Shown here: positions 51,069 to 59,461 of the stretch, in pieces
Layout of the letters: each line of letters begins with the position of its first letter
How positions within the stretch are numbered: position 1 is the stretch's first letter
Program-made: the position numbers and the translations under genes
Notes under the pieces: model-generated
The model's input: the letters and a program-made list of their open reading frames with translations, nothing else
Database searches by the model: none
What the model was told of the DNA's origin: nothing
Assembly: GCF_900105925.1 (NCBI RefSeq)
Contig: NZ_LT629791.1
Coordinates: forward strand, 2,267,278 to 2,331,277
DNA from: Jiangella alkaliphila
Lineage (GTDB): Bacteria; Actinomycetota; Actinomycetes; Jiangellales; Jiangellaceae
DNA: 64,000 bases
Reading direction: 5' to 3'

Positions 51069-53053
51069 CCTCGCCGGCCGGCACCGGCGCGCGAACGCGG
51101 ACGAGGATCGACGCGGTCGCCTGGCTCACCGTGTACGTCGGCCTGCTGTTCTTTGTCCCGTCCAAGCTGATCGTCGGCCCGCTCGGCAGCGCCGGCGCGC
51201 CGTCCATGGTGTTCGGGCTGGGCAGCCTGCTGTTGTGGACCTTCTTCTACGTCGGCGCCACGAAGCCGGTCCAGGTGCGCGTGCAGCCGGTCCGGATCGC
51301 GCTGTGCGGGTTCCTCTTCAGCGTCGGCGTGACCTACGTGCTGGCGATGTCGGGGCCGATCAACTCCGACGAGATCAGCCCGGCCGACGTCGCCCTGCTC
51401 GCGCTGGCGTCCTGGGCCGGCACCCTGCTGGTCGCACACGACGGCGTTCGCGACCGGTCCCGCCTGGACACCCTGATCTGGCGCGTTGCGGTCTGCGGCG
51501 GCGTCATCGCGCTGCTCGGCATCGTGCAGGTGCTCACGAACCAGATCTGGGTCGACCGCATCTCGATCCCCGGGCTGACCGCTTCCGACACGGCCGGCAC
51601 CTACCTGCGTGGCGCGTTCCTCCGGCCGGCCGGCACCGCCATCCACCCGATCGAGTACGGCGTCGTGGTGACGATGCTGCTGCCGCTCGCGCTGCACGTC
51701 GGCTTCCACCAGACCTGGCGTCACCGCGTCGGCCGGTGGATCCCCGCGGCGGCCATCGCCGCGGTCATCCCGGTGACGTCGTCGCGGTCGGCCTACGTCG
51801 GGGCGATCATCGGCGTGGTGATCTGCGCCATCGGCTGGCCCACGGTGCGCCGGCGGCTGGTCCTGGGCGTCGGCGTGGCCGGTGTGGTCGCGATGACGTT
51901 CGTGACACCCACGCTGCTGAACTCGATCGTCGGGCTGTTCACCGGGGCGGCCGAGGACCCGAGCATCGCGTCGCGCACCGACAGCTTCTCGCTCGCGTCG
52001 TCGTTCATCGCCGAACATCCGTGGTTCGGCCGCGGGCTCGGGACGTTCCTGCCGAAGTACCGCATCTTCGACAACCAGTACCTGGGGCTGCTGGTGACCG
52101 TGGGGGTGGTCGGCACCATCCTGTTCGTCGCGCTCGGCGTCGTCGCCGTCGTCGTGCTGCTGCGGCTGCGGCGGGTCGTGCCGGACGAGTCGACCCGCGA
52201 TCTGGCCATGTCGCTCGTGGCCGCGCTCGCCGTCGGATTCGTGTGCCTGGTCATGTTCGACGCGTTCGCATTCCCGATGACCATGGGTACGCTCTTCCTG
52301 CTGCTCGGAACAGCAGGCGCGCTACGCCGAACCGAAGATCGGGTGGGCGCCATGCCCATGGGGGACCATGAGTGGTGGAGCGGTCGACGTCGCCGCGCTC
52401 GTCGTGACGTACAACAGCGAAGGGCACGTCGCCGAGCTGCTCGACAGCCTGCCCGCGGCGCTGGACGGGCTCAGCTACTCCGTGGTGGTGGTCGACAACG
52501 GCTCGGCCGACGGCACCCTCGCGCTGCTCGACCGGCGCGACGACTGCGTGGTCGTCCGCTCGTCCAACGACGGCTACGCCGCGGGCATCAACCGGGCGGT
52601 GCGGTCGTCGCCGCCGGCCGGCGCGCTGCTCGTCCTCAACCCGGACGCCACCGTCGACCCCGGCGCCGTGCCGCTGATGCTCGACGTGCTGCGCAAGCCG
52701 GGCATCGGCGTCGTGGCGCCGCGGGTGCGCGAGGCCGACGGCAGCCTGTCGCCGACGCTGCGCCGAGGTCCGACGATGGGCCGCGTCGGCGGGCTGAGCT
52801 TCACCGGGCTCGCGGCGTTCACCGAGCGCATCGAGGACCCGGCCGAGTACGAGGCCGAACACGAGGTCGACTGGGCGGTCGGCGCGATCCTGCTGATCGA
52901 CCGCGAGTGCTACGACGCGCTCGGTGGGCTGGACGAGTCGTACTTCCTCTACTCCGAGGAGACCGACTTCAGCCTGCGCGCCCGCGATCAGGGCTGGGCG
53001 ACGGTGTACACGCCGGCTCCCGGGGCCATGCACGTCGGCGGCGGCTCGGGTGA
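51065..53053 (+). CDS. O-antigen ligase/polymerase family protein (Wzy-like), frame runs on past its natural end
   Basis: The first 430 residues form a polytopic membrane protein with about ten helices and the Wzy_C signature around SRTDSFSLASSFIAEHPWFGRGLGTFLPKYRIFDNQYLGLL, so it polymerises or ligates glycan repeat units outside the membrane. After the final helix (TMGTLFLLLGTAGALRRTED) the frame does not stop but continues to 53053 through the GT2 gene in a different frame, giving an Arg-rich nonsense tail. One extra G in the run at 52360-52364 would create the normal stop at the ATGA overlap (52368-52371). A frameshift or sequencing error is likely. Confidence 0.82.
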   Translation: MTSPAGTGARTRTRIDAVAWLTVYVGLLFFVPSKLIVGPLGSAGAPSMVFGLGSLLLWTFFYVGATKPVQVRVQPVRIALCGFLFSVGVTYVLAMSGPINSDEISPADVALLALASWAGTLLVAHDGVRDRSRLDTLIWRVAVCGGVIALLGIVQVLTNQIWVDRISIPGLTASDTAGTYLRGAFLRPAGTAIHPIEYGVVVTMLLPLALHVGFHQTWRHRVGRWIPAAAIAAVIPVTSSRSAYVGAIIGVVICAIGWPTVRRRLVLGVGVAGVVAMTFVTPTLLNSIVGLFTGAAEDPSIASRTDSFSLASSFIAEHPWFGRGLGTFLPKYRIFDNQYLGLLVTVGVVGTILFVALGVVAVVVLLRLRRVVPDESTRDLAMSLVAALAVGFVCLVMFDAFAFPMTMGTLFLLLGTAGALRRTEDRVGAMPMGDHEWWSGRRRRARRDVQQRRARRRAARQPARGAGRAQLLRGGGRQRLGRRHPRAARPARRLRGRPLVQRRLRRGHQPGGAVVAAGRRAARPQPGRHRRPRRRAADARRAAQAGHRRRGAAGARGRRQPVADAAPRSDDGPRRRAELHRARGVHRAHRGPGRVRGRTRGRLGGRRDPADRPRVLRRARWAGRVVLPLLRGDRLQPARPRSGLGDGVHAGSRGHARRRRLG

Positions 53054-53276
53054 GAGCGCGACGACCCACACGATGAAGATCGTCAACCGGGTCCGGCTGT
53101 ATCGGCGGCGCACTGACGACACCCGTGCTTGGGTGTTCTTCGTGCTCACCGTCCTCACCGAGGTCCGGCGCGGCGTCCTCGGCCATCGGAAGTCGTGGCC
53201 GACGGTGCGGGCGCTGCTGCGGCCGTCGGCCCGGCCGCCGATGCTCGGAGCGAGCGAGGCGTTCCTGCCGCGGTGA
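52368..53276 (+). CDS. Glycosyltransferase family 2, rhamnosyltransferase-like
   Basis: A 302-residue GT-A enzyme. VAALVVTYNSEGHVAELLDSLPAAL binds the donor nucleotide; VVDNGSADGT, LLVLNPDATVDPGAV (DxD-equivalent) and VDWAVGAILLIDRECYDALGGLDESYFLYSEETDFSLRA are typical of WbbL-like rhamnosyltransferases. The ATG at 52368 belongs to an ATGA that would normally contain the polymerase stop. Followed after 38 nt by a GT4 gene. Confidence 0.92.
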   Translation: MSGGAVDVAALVVTYNSEGHVAELLDSLPAALDGLSYSVVVVDNGSADGTLALLDRRDDCVVVRSSNDGYAAGINRAVRSSPPAGALLVLNPDATVDPGAVPLMLDVLRKPGIGVVAPRVREADGSLSPTLRRGPTMGRVGGLSFTGLAAFTERIEDPAEYEAEHEVDWAVGAILLIDRECYDALGGLDESYFLYSEETDFSLRARDQGWATVYTPAPGAMHVGGGSGESATTHTMKIVNRVRLYRRRTDDTRAWVFFVLTVLTEVRRGVLGHRKSWPTVRALLRPSARPPMLGASEAFLPR

Positions 53277-53314
53277 CACCCGAACACTGATCGTCTCCAG
53301 GGGGGAATGACGAG

Positions 53315-54529
53315 ATGAAGGTCCTGATGATCGCGCCGGCCTGCGACGGGCAGGACGTCGGGGAGTCGTGGGTGGCGTACCAGTGGGCATCACTGGTCGC
53401 GCAGCGGTTCGACCTGACGCTCCTGACCACCTACAAGCGGGGCCACGTGCCGACGTCGCAGCAGTTGCCCGGCGTGCGGGTCGTGGAGTGGAGTGAGCCG
53501 CCGCTGGTCGGCCGGGTCGAACGGCTCAACAGCCTGATGCAGCCGGCCTACGCACCGTTCTACCGGCGGGCGCGCGGCTGGATCCGCGGCCGGCTGCGCG
53601 CCGGCGAGCGCTTCGACGTCGCGCACCAGAGCGTCCCCGTCGCGATGCGCTACCCGTCGCCGGCCCGCGGGCTCGGCCTGCCGCTCGTCGTGGGGCCGGT
53701 CGGCGGCAGTTTGGAGTCGCCGCCGGGGTTCGTCGCCGAGGAGGGCGCCACGCCCTGGTACCAGCGGCTGCGCGCCCTCGACGGCTGGCGGATCCGGCGT
53801 GACCCGCTGCTGCGCTCGACCTACGAGTCGGCCGCCTGCGTGGTCGGGGTGGCGCCGTACGTCCAGGAGTTCCTCGGTGACCTGACGCTGCGGCGGTTCG
53901 AGGTCATGAGTGAGACCGCGGTGCACGACGTCCCGCCGCCGGTCGACCGGACGGCGCGCACCGGCCCGGTCCGGCTGCTGCACGTGGGCCGGACCATCCG
54001 CACCAAGGGGCTGCGCGACGTCATCCGCGCGCTGGCCGACCTGCGCGACCTCGACGTCGTCCTCGACGTGCTGGGCGACGGCAACGACCGCGCCGCCTGC
54101 GAGGAGCTCGCGCGCGAGCTCGGCCTGGGCGACCGCGTCGTTTTCCACGGCGTGGTGCCGCGGGCCGAGGTGGACGGGTTCTACGAGCGGGCCGACGCCT
54201 TCGTGTTCCCGAGCTACCGCGAGCCCGGCGGCAATGTGAGCCTCGAGGCGATGTCCTACGGCCTGCCGGTGGTCGTCTGCGAGCGTGGCGGGCCGGGCGC
54301 GAACGTCAGCGACGCGTGCGGCTTCCGGCTGGCCGCCGTCTCACCAGCTCAGCTCGCCGCGGACTGCGCGGCGGCCATCCGCAAGCTCGCCGAGGATCGC
54401 GAGCTGAGGCTGCGGATGGGCGCCGCCGCGCGTGAGCACGTCTCCATCACGCACCTGTGGCAGCACCGGCTCGACCGCATGAGCGAGCTCTACGCGTCGG
54501 TCACTGACCGCCCTCCATCGAGCAGCTGA
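53315..54529 (+). CDS. Glycosyltransferase family 4
   Basis: A 404-residue GT-B enzyme. VGPVGGSLESPPGF in the acceptor domain and LLHVGRTIRTKGLRDVIRALADL, VLDVLGDGNDRAACEELARELGLGDRVVFHGVV and FPSYREPGGNVSLEAMSYGLPVVVCERGGPGANV in the donor domain are diagnostic (E-x7-E motif present). GGGGGG lies 9 nt before the ATG at 53315. The 3' end overlaps the convergent DUF4082 beta-helix gene by 29 nt. Confidence 0.92.
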   Translation: MKVLMIAPACDGQDVGESWVAYQWASLVAQRFDLTLLTTYKRGHVPTSQQLPGVRVVEWSEPPLVGRVERLNSLMQPAYAPFYRRARGWIRGRLRAGERFDVAHQSVPVAMRYPSPARGLGLPLVVGPVGGSLESPPGFVAEEGATPWYQRLRALDGWRIRRDPLLRSTYESAACVVGVAPYVQEFLGDLTLRRFEVMSETAVHDVPPPVDRTARTGPVRLLHVGRTIRTKGLRDVIRALADLRDLDVVLDVLGDGNDRAACEELARELGLGDRVVFHGVVPRAEVDGFYERADAFVFPSYREPGGNVSLEAMSYGLPVVVCERGGPGANVSDACGFRLAAVSPAQLAADCAAAIRKLAEDRELRLRMGAAAREHVSITHLWQHRLDRMSELYASVTDRPPSSS

Positions 54530-56144
54530 TCGGCTTCACCGGCACCGGCTGGCCGGCGCTGTCCAGCCGAACCACCTGGGCCTCCCACGTGTCGACCACC
54601 GAGCACTTCACGTCGATCGGCCCGTAGCCCCAGCTGCCCTCGACGACGTTGAGGTTGCGGATCGAGGCGGGCATGCCGTTGCGGAACGGGTAGCCGCCAC
54701 CGGCGACCAGCAGGCCGTCGACGTCGAGCGAGGTGTTGCCCTGGCTGTGCGGGTAGAAGAACGCGGCCGTGCCCCAGCAGCCCTGCTCCTCCTCGAGGAT
54801 GACGGTGCTGTTGCGGACCTTCAGGTGGCCGCCGTAGTAGCCCTGGATGCCGTCGCCGTGCCAGTCGCCGCACTCGGTCGGCGGCGAGACGCGGATGTAG
54901 GAGTCCTCGACGGTGACGCCTTCGCAGCCGTAGTCGTCGCCGGCGGCGCGCAGCCCCTCGGGCACGCCGTCGATGACAACGTTCCGCACGGTGTAGCCGC
55001 CCGGGCCGATGACGAAGATGTCCTGGTCGGACGTGCGATCGCGGGGCGTGAAGGTGGAGTCCTCGATGACCAGGCCGTTGCGGCAGACGTTGCGCGGGTC
55101 GTTGACCACGCCGGTGCCGACGGCGTCGATGCGCCGCAGCGTCACGTTCGGGGCGTCGACGTAGATGGTGCCGTTGGTGACGCGCAGGTCCTCGACGACG
55201 GCGCCGGCCTCGGTGATGCGCAGGTCGCCCTGCACCTCGCGCTCCGGCGTCCAGCCGTCCGGCAGACCCGCGGACTCCCTGGTCGGGAACAGTCCGGGCT
55301 CCGACGGCGTCGGGGTGTCCGACGGGGTCGGCGTGGGGGTGCGGGTCGGTGTTGGGGTCGGTGTTGGGGTCGGCGTGGGGGTGCGGGTCGGTGTCGGGGT
55401 CGGCGTGGGGGTGCGCGTGGGTGTCGGGGTCGCTGTGGGGGTACGTGTGGGTGTCGGGGTCGCCGTCGGCGACTCCTCGCCCGGCGGCACCGGAGGCACC
55501 GGCGGGAGCGGGCTGTCAGACGTCTCGTAGACGACGTCGACGAGGTAGTTCGAGCCCCGATAGGTGTCGTCGGGGAAGCGGCTGCGGCCGCCGTAGTGGT
55601 ACACACCAGCGCCGGCGGGCAGCGCGAAGCCGTTGCGGACCTGCCGCCGGCCGAGGTCGCGCTCGGTCACCGCGTAGCCGCCCCGCGGCGCGTGGTACGA
55701 CGCGACGTAGGTCTCGCCGGCGGTGAGCTGCACCGGACTCTCGAGCGGGACGGTCCGCCAGCCCACCGACCTGCTGGCCGCGAAGGTGGTCCGCGCCAGG
55801 ACCTCGCCGTCGGCCGACCACAGCGTAGCCGTGGTGACGTCGCGGGTCCGCGCACCCTGGTAGTACTGCAGCGCCGTGACACTGCCGTCCTCCTGCGGCG
55901 CGAACCGCACGCCCAGCTCCACCGCCCGGCGGTCCGGATCGGCCGCGACCCGCGGCTTCAGGTCGTCGGGGAAGATGCCGTTCGTGGACGACGGCCCGTC
56001 GCCCAGCGCCCAGGCGACGGTGACGCCACTCACCACCGCGACGAGCGTGACGATCGCGGTGGAGAGGCGGATTCTGATACGACGACGGCGGACTCGGCGA
56101 ATGCGTCTACTGGCACGGCTGCGGAGCGGCGGCTGAGTCATCAT
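54501..56144 (-). CDS. Secreted DUF4082 protein with beta-helix domain
   Basis: A 547-residue exported protein. A strongly basic N-terminus (RRIRRVRRRRIRIRL) precedes a hydrophobic signal-anchor (STAIVTLVAVVSGVTVAWALG). Residues about 57-215 are one DUF4082 domain, here with YYQGARTRDVTTATLW in place of FYKGxxNTGTH. A TPTPTR repeat linker (about 225-300) leads to a pectate-lyase-like right-handed beta-helix (VEDLRVTNGTIYVDAPNVTLRRIDAVG, IEDSTFTPRD, VEDSYIRV, HGDGIQGYYGGHLKVRNSTV). It may bind or cleave the polysaccharide outside the cell. Starts at 56144 or 56141. Confidence 0.85.
   Translation of the reverse strand: MMTQPPLRSRASRRIRRVRRRRIRIRLSTAIVTLVAVVSGVTVAWALGDGPSSTNGIFPDDLKPRVAADPDRRAVELGVRFAPQEDGSVTALQYYQGARTRDVTTATLWSADGEVLARTTFAASRSVGWRTVPLESPVQLTAGETYVASYHAPRGGYAVTERDLGRRQVRNGFALPAGAGVYHYGGRSRFPDDTYRGSNYLVDVVYETSDSPLPPVPPVPPGEESPTATPTPTRTPTATPTPTRTPTPTPTPTRTPTPTPTPTPTPTRTPTPTPSDTPTPSEPGLFPTRESAGLPDGWTPEREVQGDLRITEAGAVVEDLRVTNGTIYVDAPNVTLRRIDAVGTGVVNDPRNVCRNGLVIEDSTFTPRDRTSDQDIFVIGPGGYTVRNVVIDGVPEGLRAAGDDYGCEGVTVEDSYIRVSPPTECGDWHGDGIQGYYGGHLKVRNSTVILEEEQGCWGTAAFFYPHSQGNTSLDVDGLLVAGGGYPFRNGMPASIRNLNVVEGSWGYGPIDVKCSVVDTWEAQVVRLDSAGQPVPVKPISCSMEGGQ
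55302..55473. repeat. Tandem repeat encoding Thr-Pro-Arg linker
   Basis: About 170 bp of imperfect 12- and 18-bp units based on GGTGTCGGGGTC and GGCGTGGGGGTGCGGGTC on the plus strand, encoding TPTPTR/TATPTPTRTP on the minus strand. Such tracts vary in copy number between strains. The strong G/C strand asymmetry also makes this tract prone to slippage. Confidence 0.85.
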
Positions 56145-56204
56145 CGTCCAAATTCCGGGGGCAGAACCACAGCACAGTCTGCCCATGATTCGGCGAACTC
56201 ATGC

Positions 56205-56237
56205 ACCGAAAACCAAAAACATTCGTCTGTTTTCGGT
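56205..56237. promoter_or_regulatory. Inverted repeat in the AT-richer leader of the DUF4082 beta-helix gene
   Basis: ACCGAAAAC (56205-56213) and GTTTTCGGT (56229-56237) are perfect 9-bp arms around a 15-nt loop. The surrounding 100 nt are unusually A/T-rich for this genome. It lies between the end of the third Wzz-like gene and the DUF4082 gene, both on the minus strand, so it could be an operator or a terminator with internal promoter. Confidence 0.45.
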
Positions 56238-56266
56238 ACAGATCTCATGGACCTGTAGCGTTTTTG

Positions 56267-57076
56267 TTAGACCTCTGGTGCATTTCTTGCCGGCTGCAGA
56301 TCATTGCGATTCTCCGGGCCGGACCGGTGCGGTGACGAATTCTCCCGCTGTGATTCCGGCGCCTCGCGTGCGGCCGTTTCCGGCCGCTCGGGCGGCTCCA
56401 GGGGGTGCACGGGCGCGTGCGGGGCTTCGGCCTTCGCCTTCGGCCCGGCGCGGTCCCGGCCGCGGGACGACCGGCGCTGCCGGCGCCCGCCGATCACGCC
56501 GTCGACCAGTCCGGTGACCAGCAGGGTGGCCACGACGCCGGCGCCGGCGACCGCGGCGATGGCGCGGATGATCGCGGTGTTCACGGTCTCGGGCGCGGCC
56601 GGCCCGGCCAGGCGCAGCACCGAGATGCGATCGGCGTCGGGTGACTCGACCTCGTCCTGGAGCACCTCGAGCCGCACGGGCAGCTCGTCGAGGACCCGGG
56701 TGAGGACGGCGCCGGCCAGCTCGGGGGTCGGTGCGGTCGACTGGACGAGGATCATCGGGCCGCTGGTCGTGGGGTCGGCGTCGGCGGCGAAGTCGGCGCC
56801 GGGGAACTCGGCGAGGATCGGTTCGCGCACGTCGTCGGAGCCCAGCGAGCGGACCAGGACGTCGCGGGCCAGGATGAGGCCGTCGAGGTACATGAGCGGG
56901 TTGCCCCGCTGGGCGATGGTGGACTCTCCGGGCACGAGCGTCGCGGTGGCCGTCGACTCGTAGGTGGGCGCCATGCGCGCGGCCACCAGGAAGCAGAGCA
57001 GCGCCGTGCCGGCCACGCCCACGAGCACCACGTACCAGCGTCGCAGCAGTGCGTTCAGGAGGTCACTGAGGATCAC
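56267..57076 (-). CDS. Wzz-like polysaccharide co-polymerase (third of three)
   Basis: A 269-residue membrane protein with helices at about residues 14-34 and 170-195 enclosing an extracytoplasmic domain. LLNALLRRWYVVLVGVAGTALLCFLVAARMAPTYESTATATLVPG is the typical Wzz entry. A long, Pro/Glu/Arg-rich cytoplasmic tail (about 75 residues) replaces the kinase domain found in some Gram-positive homologues. The GTG at 57076 is the start. It shares the GNPLMYLDGLI motif with the copy at 50337. Confidence 0.75.
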   Translation of the reverse strand: MILSDLLNALLRRWYVVLVGVAGTALLCFLVAARMAPTYESTATATLVPGESTIAQRGNPLMYLDGLILARDVLVRSLGSDDVREPILAEFPGADFAADADPTTSGPMILVQSTAPTPELAGAVLTRVLDELPVRLEVLQDEVESPDADRISVLRLAGPAAPETVNTAIIRAIAAVAGAGVVATLLVTGLVDGVIGGRRQRRSSRGRDRAGPKAKAEAPHAPVHPLEPPERPETAAREAPESQRENSSPHRSGPENRNDLQPARNAPEV

Positions 57077-57091
57077 GTGTCGTCGGCCCCG

Positions 57092-57103
57092 CCCATCGAT
57101 GGG
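57092..57103. promoter_or_regulatory. Perfect 12-bp palindrome before the third Wzz-like gene
   Basis: CCCATCGATGGG lies 16 nt upstream of the GTG at 57076 in the 79-nt gap following the TolB-like gene. It could be an operator or simply a chance dyad; no promoter boxes are clear nearby. Confidence 0.25.
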
Positions 57104-57155
57104 TATCTGACCTGCAGTGTCTCACAGGACCACGCCGCCGGGCGGTGCGCCGCGG

Positions 57156-58175
57156 TCATGGCCGCACCACCGCGGGCGACCACGCCTCCGGGATCAGCAC
57201 CGCCGCGTCGCCGCCGGCGGCCGGGGCCGCCCACACGTCGCTGACGCCGGGCTCGTCCTCGCGCGGGAGGCCGTAGAGGACGGTGTCGTCGTCGAGCCAT
57301 TCGACCTGGTCGTCGACGTTGCGCTGCTCGCCGAGCAGGGTCTCGTCGCCGCTGGCGAGGTCCAGTACGGCGATCGACCAGTGCACCCCCGGCCCGTCGT
57401 CGACGTCCTTCTTGAACGCGACGCGGGTGCCGTCGGGGGAGAGCGCCGGACACTCGACGCCGTCGCGCACGGTGCTGAGCGTCCGCGCCTCGAGGTCGCC
57501 CTCGACCAGCCACGTGTGCCCGAGCGCCCGCGACTGGGCGGTCGCGTAGAACGTGGTGTCGTCGACGAACGTGACGCCCCAGATATTGCGGTCGACCGGC
57601 GCGATCTCCTCGCCGTCGACGAGAAGATCGAATTCCTCGATGTTGCCGTAGTCGCGGCCGCCGATCTCGTGGATCGCCGTCTCGGTGGAGAATCCGGTCG
57701 TCGCATAGGAATGTCCGGTGACGAATGACGTTGTCGCCACGAGAGTGCCGTCGGGCGACATGCGGGTACGGCTGGGAATTCCCGGCAACGCCCACGATTC
57801 GAGTTGTTGCCAGTTCGCGTCCAGCAATACCGCCTCGAACGTCGTGAGGACGCCGCGGTCGGTGCGCAGGCATACGGAGCGGCCGCCGGTGGTGTCGACG
57901 CGGTCGCAGGCGACCGGGGCCACCGACCGCGGCCCGCCCGGGTCGTCGGTGGTGACGGTGGCGACCCGGCCGTAGAGGTCGCCCGGCGCCGTGCTGCGGA
58001 ACACGATGCGATCGCCGGACACCGTCACGTCCGCCGGCACCAGGTCGACGTCGGTCGCGGTCGTCTGCGCGTCGCGGCTGCGGACGTACTCGGACCAGCC
58101 GTAGCCGCCGGCCGCCACGACGACCACGAGGACGACGAGGACGAAGCCGGCGACCCGCCGGTTGCGCGTGGTCAT
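57156..58175 (-). CDS. Membrane-anchored TolB-like beta-propeller protein
   Basis: A 339-residue protein with an N-terminal signal anchor (VAGFVLVVLVVVVAAGGYGW) and an extracytoplasmic domain containing PD40/TolB-type blades (SRTRMSPDGTLVATTS, VECPALSPDGTRVAFKKD, VHWSIAVLDLASGDETLL, VSDVWAAPAAGG). Such propellers usually bind peptides or glycans. The ATG at 58175 overlaps the MFS stop by 4 nt. A longer open frame to 59183 is rejected because it overlies the MFS transporter in another frame. Confidence 0.78.
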   Translation of the reverse strand: MTTRNRRVAGFVLVVLVVVVAAGGYGWSEYVRSRDAQTTATDVDLVPADVTVSGDRIVFRSTAPGDLYGRVATVTTDDPGGPRSVAPVACDRVDTTGGRSVCLRTDRGVLTTFEAVLLDANWQQLESWALPGIPSRTRMSPDGTLVATTSFVTGHSYATTGFSTETAIHEIGGRDYGNIEEFDLLVDGEEIAPVDRNIWGVTFVDDTTFYATAQSRALGHTWLVEGDLEARTLSTVRDGVECPALSPDGTRVAFKKDVDDGPGVHWSIAVLDLASGDETLLGEQRNVDDQVEWLDDDTVLYGLPREDEPGVSDVWAAPAAGGDAAVLIPEAWSPAVVRP

Positions 58176-59458
58176 GCCCCGACGCCACCAGGGACCGGCC
58201 GCGCGGTGTCGAGGCCGCGCAGGGCCAGGAAGCACACCGGCACCGCGACCGCGAGCAGCGCCGCGACCAGCAGCATCGCCGGGCTGCGGCCCAGGCCGTA
58301 CCAGAGCACCCCGAACGCGGCCGACGCGACCATGCGGGTCACGGCGACCACGGTCTGCGCCGTGCCGATGGCTGCCGCCCGCACCGAGGTGTCGGCCAGC
58401 TGACCGGCCAGCGCAGCCAGGACGCCGTCGGTGGCGGCGTAGAACACGCCGAGCAGGACCAGCGTCGCGATGGTCAGCCCGGCCATGCCGCTGGCCGTCC
58501 CGGCGCACAGGTAGGCGGCGAGCAACGAGAGGTGGCCCAGCACCAGCACCCGGGCGCGGCCGACGCGGTCGGCGAGCCGCCCGACCGGGATGGCCAGCGC
58601 CAGGTACACCAGGTTGGTGCCGACGTACAGCAACGGGAACCACTTGGTGGCGAACCCGTCGCGCGACTGCAGCGCGAGGTAGATGAAGCCGTCGCCGATG
58701 GTGAGCAGCCCCAGGACGCCCGCGACGACGAGCAGGCGGCGCAGCTTCGGCTCGGCGACCGAGCGCCAGCTGAACGGGCGGCCGGCGGGCTTGCTGCCGT
58801 CCGCGGGTGCGGACGCGGCGGCCTGACGTCGCGGCCGCAGGTCGGGCACCAGCAGGGCCAGCAGTGCGAACCCGATGACCGCGCAGCCCAGCGACAGGAC
58901 GAAGACGGTGGTGTAGCCGTCCGGGATCGCCCACAGCACGACGAAGGCGAGCAGCGGGCCGAGCGCGGCGCCGATGGTGTCGAGGGTGCGGTGCACCCCG
59001 AACGAGCGGCCGAGGTGCGCGGGGTCGGACGCCGTCGTGATCATCGCGTCGCGTGGCGCGGTCCGGATGCCCTTGCCGACGCGGTCGATCGCGACGAGGG
59101 CGGTGATGGCGGCGAAGCCGGAGGCGATCAGCAGGCCGGCCCGGGTGACCATCGACAGGCCGTAGCCGGCGACGGCGACCCACTTCGGGTGGTCGCCGCG
59201 GTCGGCGGCCCAGCCGCCGGCGATGCGGACCAGCGCGCTGGCGCCCTGCATCAGCCCGTCGATGAAGCCGTAGGCGATGGTGGTCAGGCCCAGGGCGGCG
59301 GTGACGTAGAGCGGCAGAATGGCCGCGACCGCCTCGGACGAGATGTCGGTCATCAGGCTGACGACACCGAGCGTCACGACCACCGACGAGACCTTGTGCT
59401 TCGTGCGAGGCGGCGCCGGGGCGCCGGTCTTCGGCCGATCGCGCAGGCTGATGTACAT
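58172..59458 (-). CDS. MFS transporter
   Basis: A 428-residue twelve-helix major facilitator. VTLGVVSLMTDISSEAVAAILPLY begins helix 1, and VAIDRVGKGIRTAPRDAMITTASDPAHLGRSFGVHRTLDTIGAALGPLLAF covers the loop 2-3 and helix 4-5 signature of the YajR-like drug/metabolite efflux subgroup. Its place in the middle of a three-gene minus-strand unit with a lipoprotein and TolB-like protein suggests a joint envelope function, possibly export of a small glycan-related compound (inference). Confidence 0.9.
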   Translation of the reverse strand: MYISLRDRPKTGAPAPPRTKHKVSSVVVTLGVVSLMTDISSEAVAAILPLYVTAALGLTTIAYGFIDGLMQGASALVRIAGGWAADRGDHPKWVAVAGYGLSMVTRAGLLIASGFAAITALVAIDRVGKGIRTAPRDAMITTASDPAHLGRSFGVHRTLDTIGAALGPLLAFVVLWAIPDGYTTVFVLSLGCAVIGFALLALLVPDLRPRRQAAASAPADGSKPAGRPFSWRSVAEPKLRRLLVVAGVLGLLTIGDGFIYLALQSRDGFATKWFPLLYVGTNLVYLALAIPVGRLADRVGRARVLVLGHLSLLAAYLCAGTASGMAGLTIATLVLLGVFYAATDGVLAALAGQLADTSVRAAAIGTAQTVVAVTRMVASAAFGVLWYGLGRSPAMLLVAALLAVAVPVCFLALRGLDTARPVPGGVGA

Positions 59459-59461
59459 GCG

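Noticed and set aside
55165-55530. A plus-strand gene rich in VGVG repeats
   Set aside because: It is the mirror of the Thr-Pro-Arg linker repeat of the minus-strand DUF4082 gene.
57156-59183. A 675-codon minus-strand frame extending the TolB-like gene upstream
   Set aside because: The extension lies over the MFS transporter in another frame and is Arg/Pro nonsense. The ATG at 58175 with a 4-nt overlap is the natural start.
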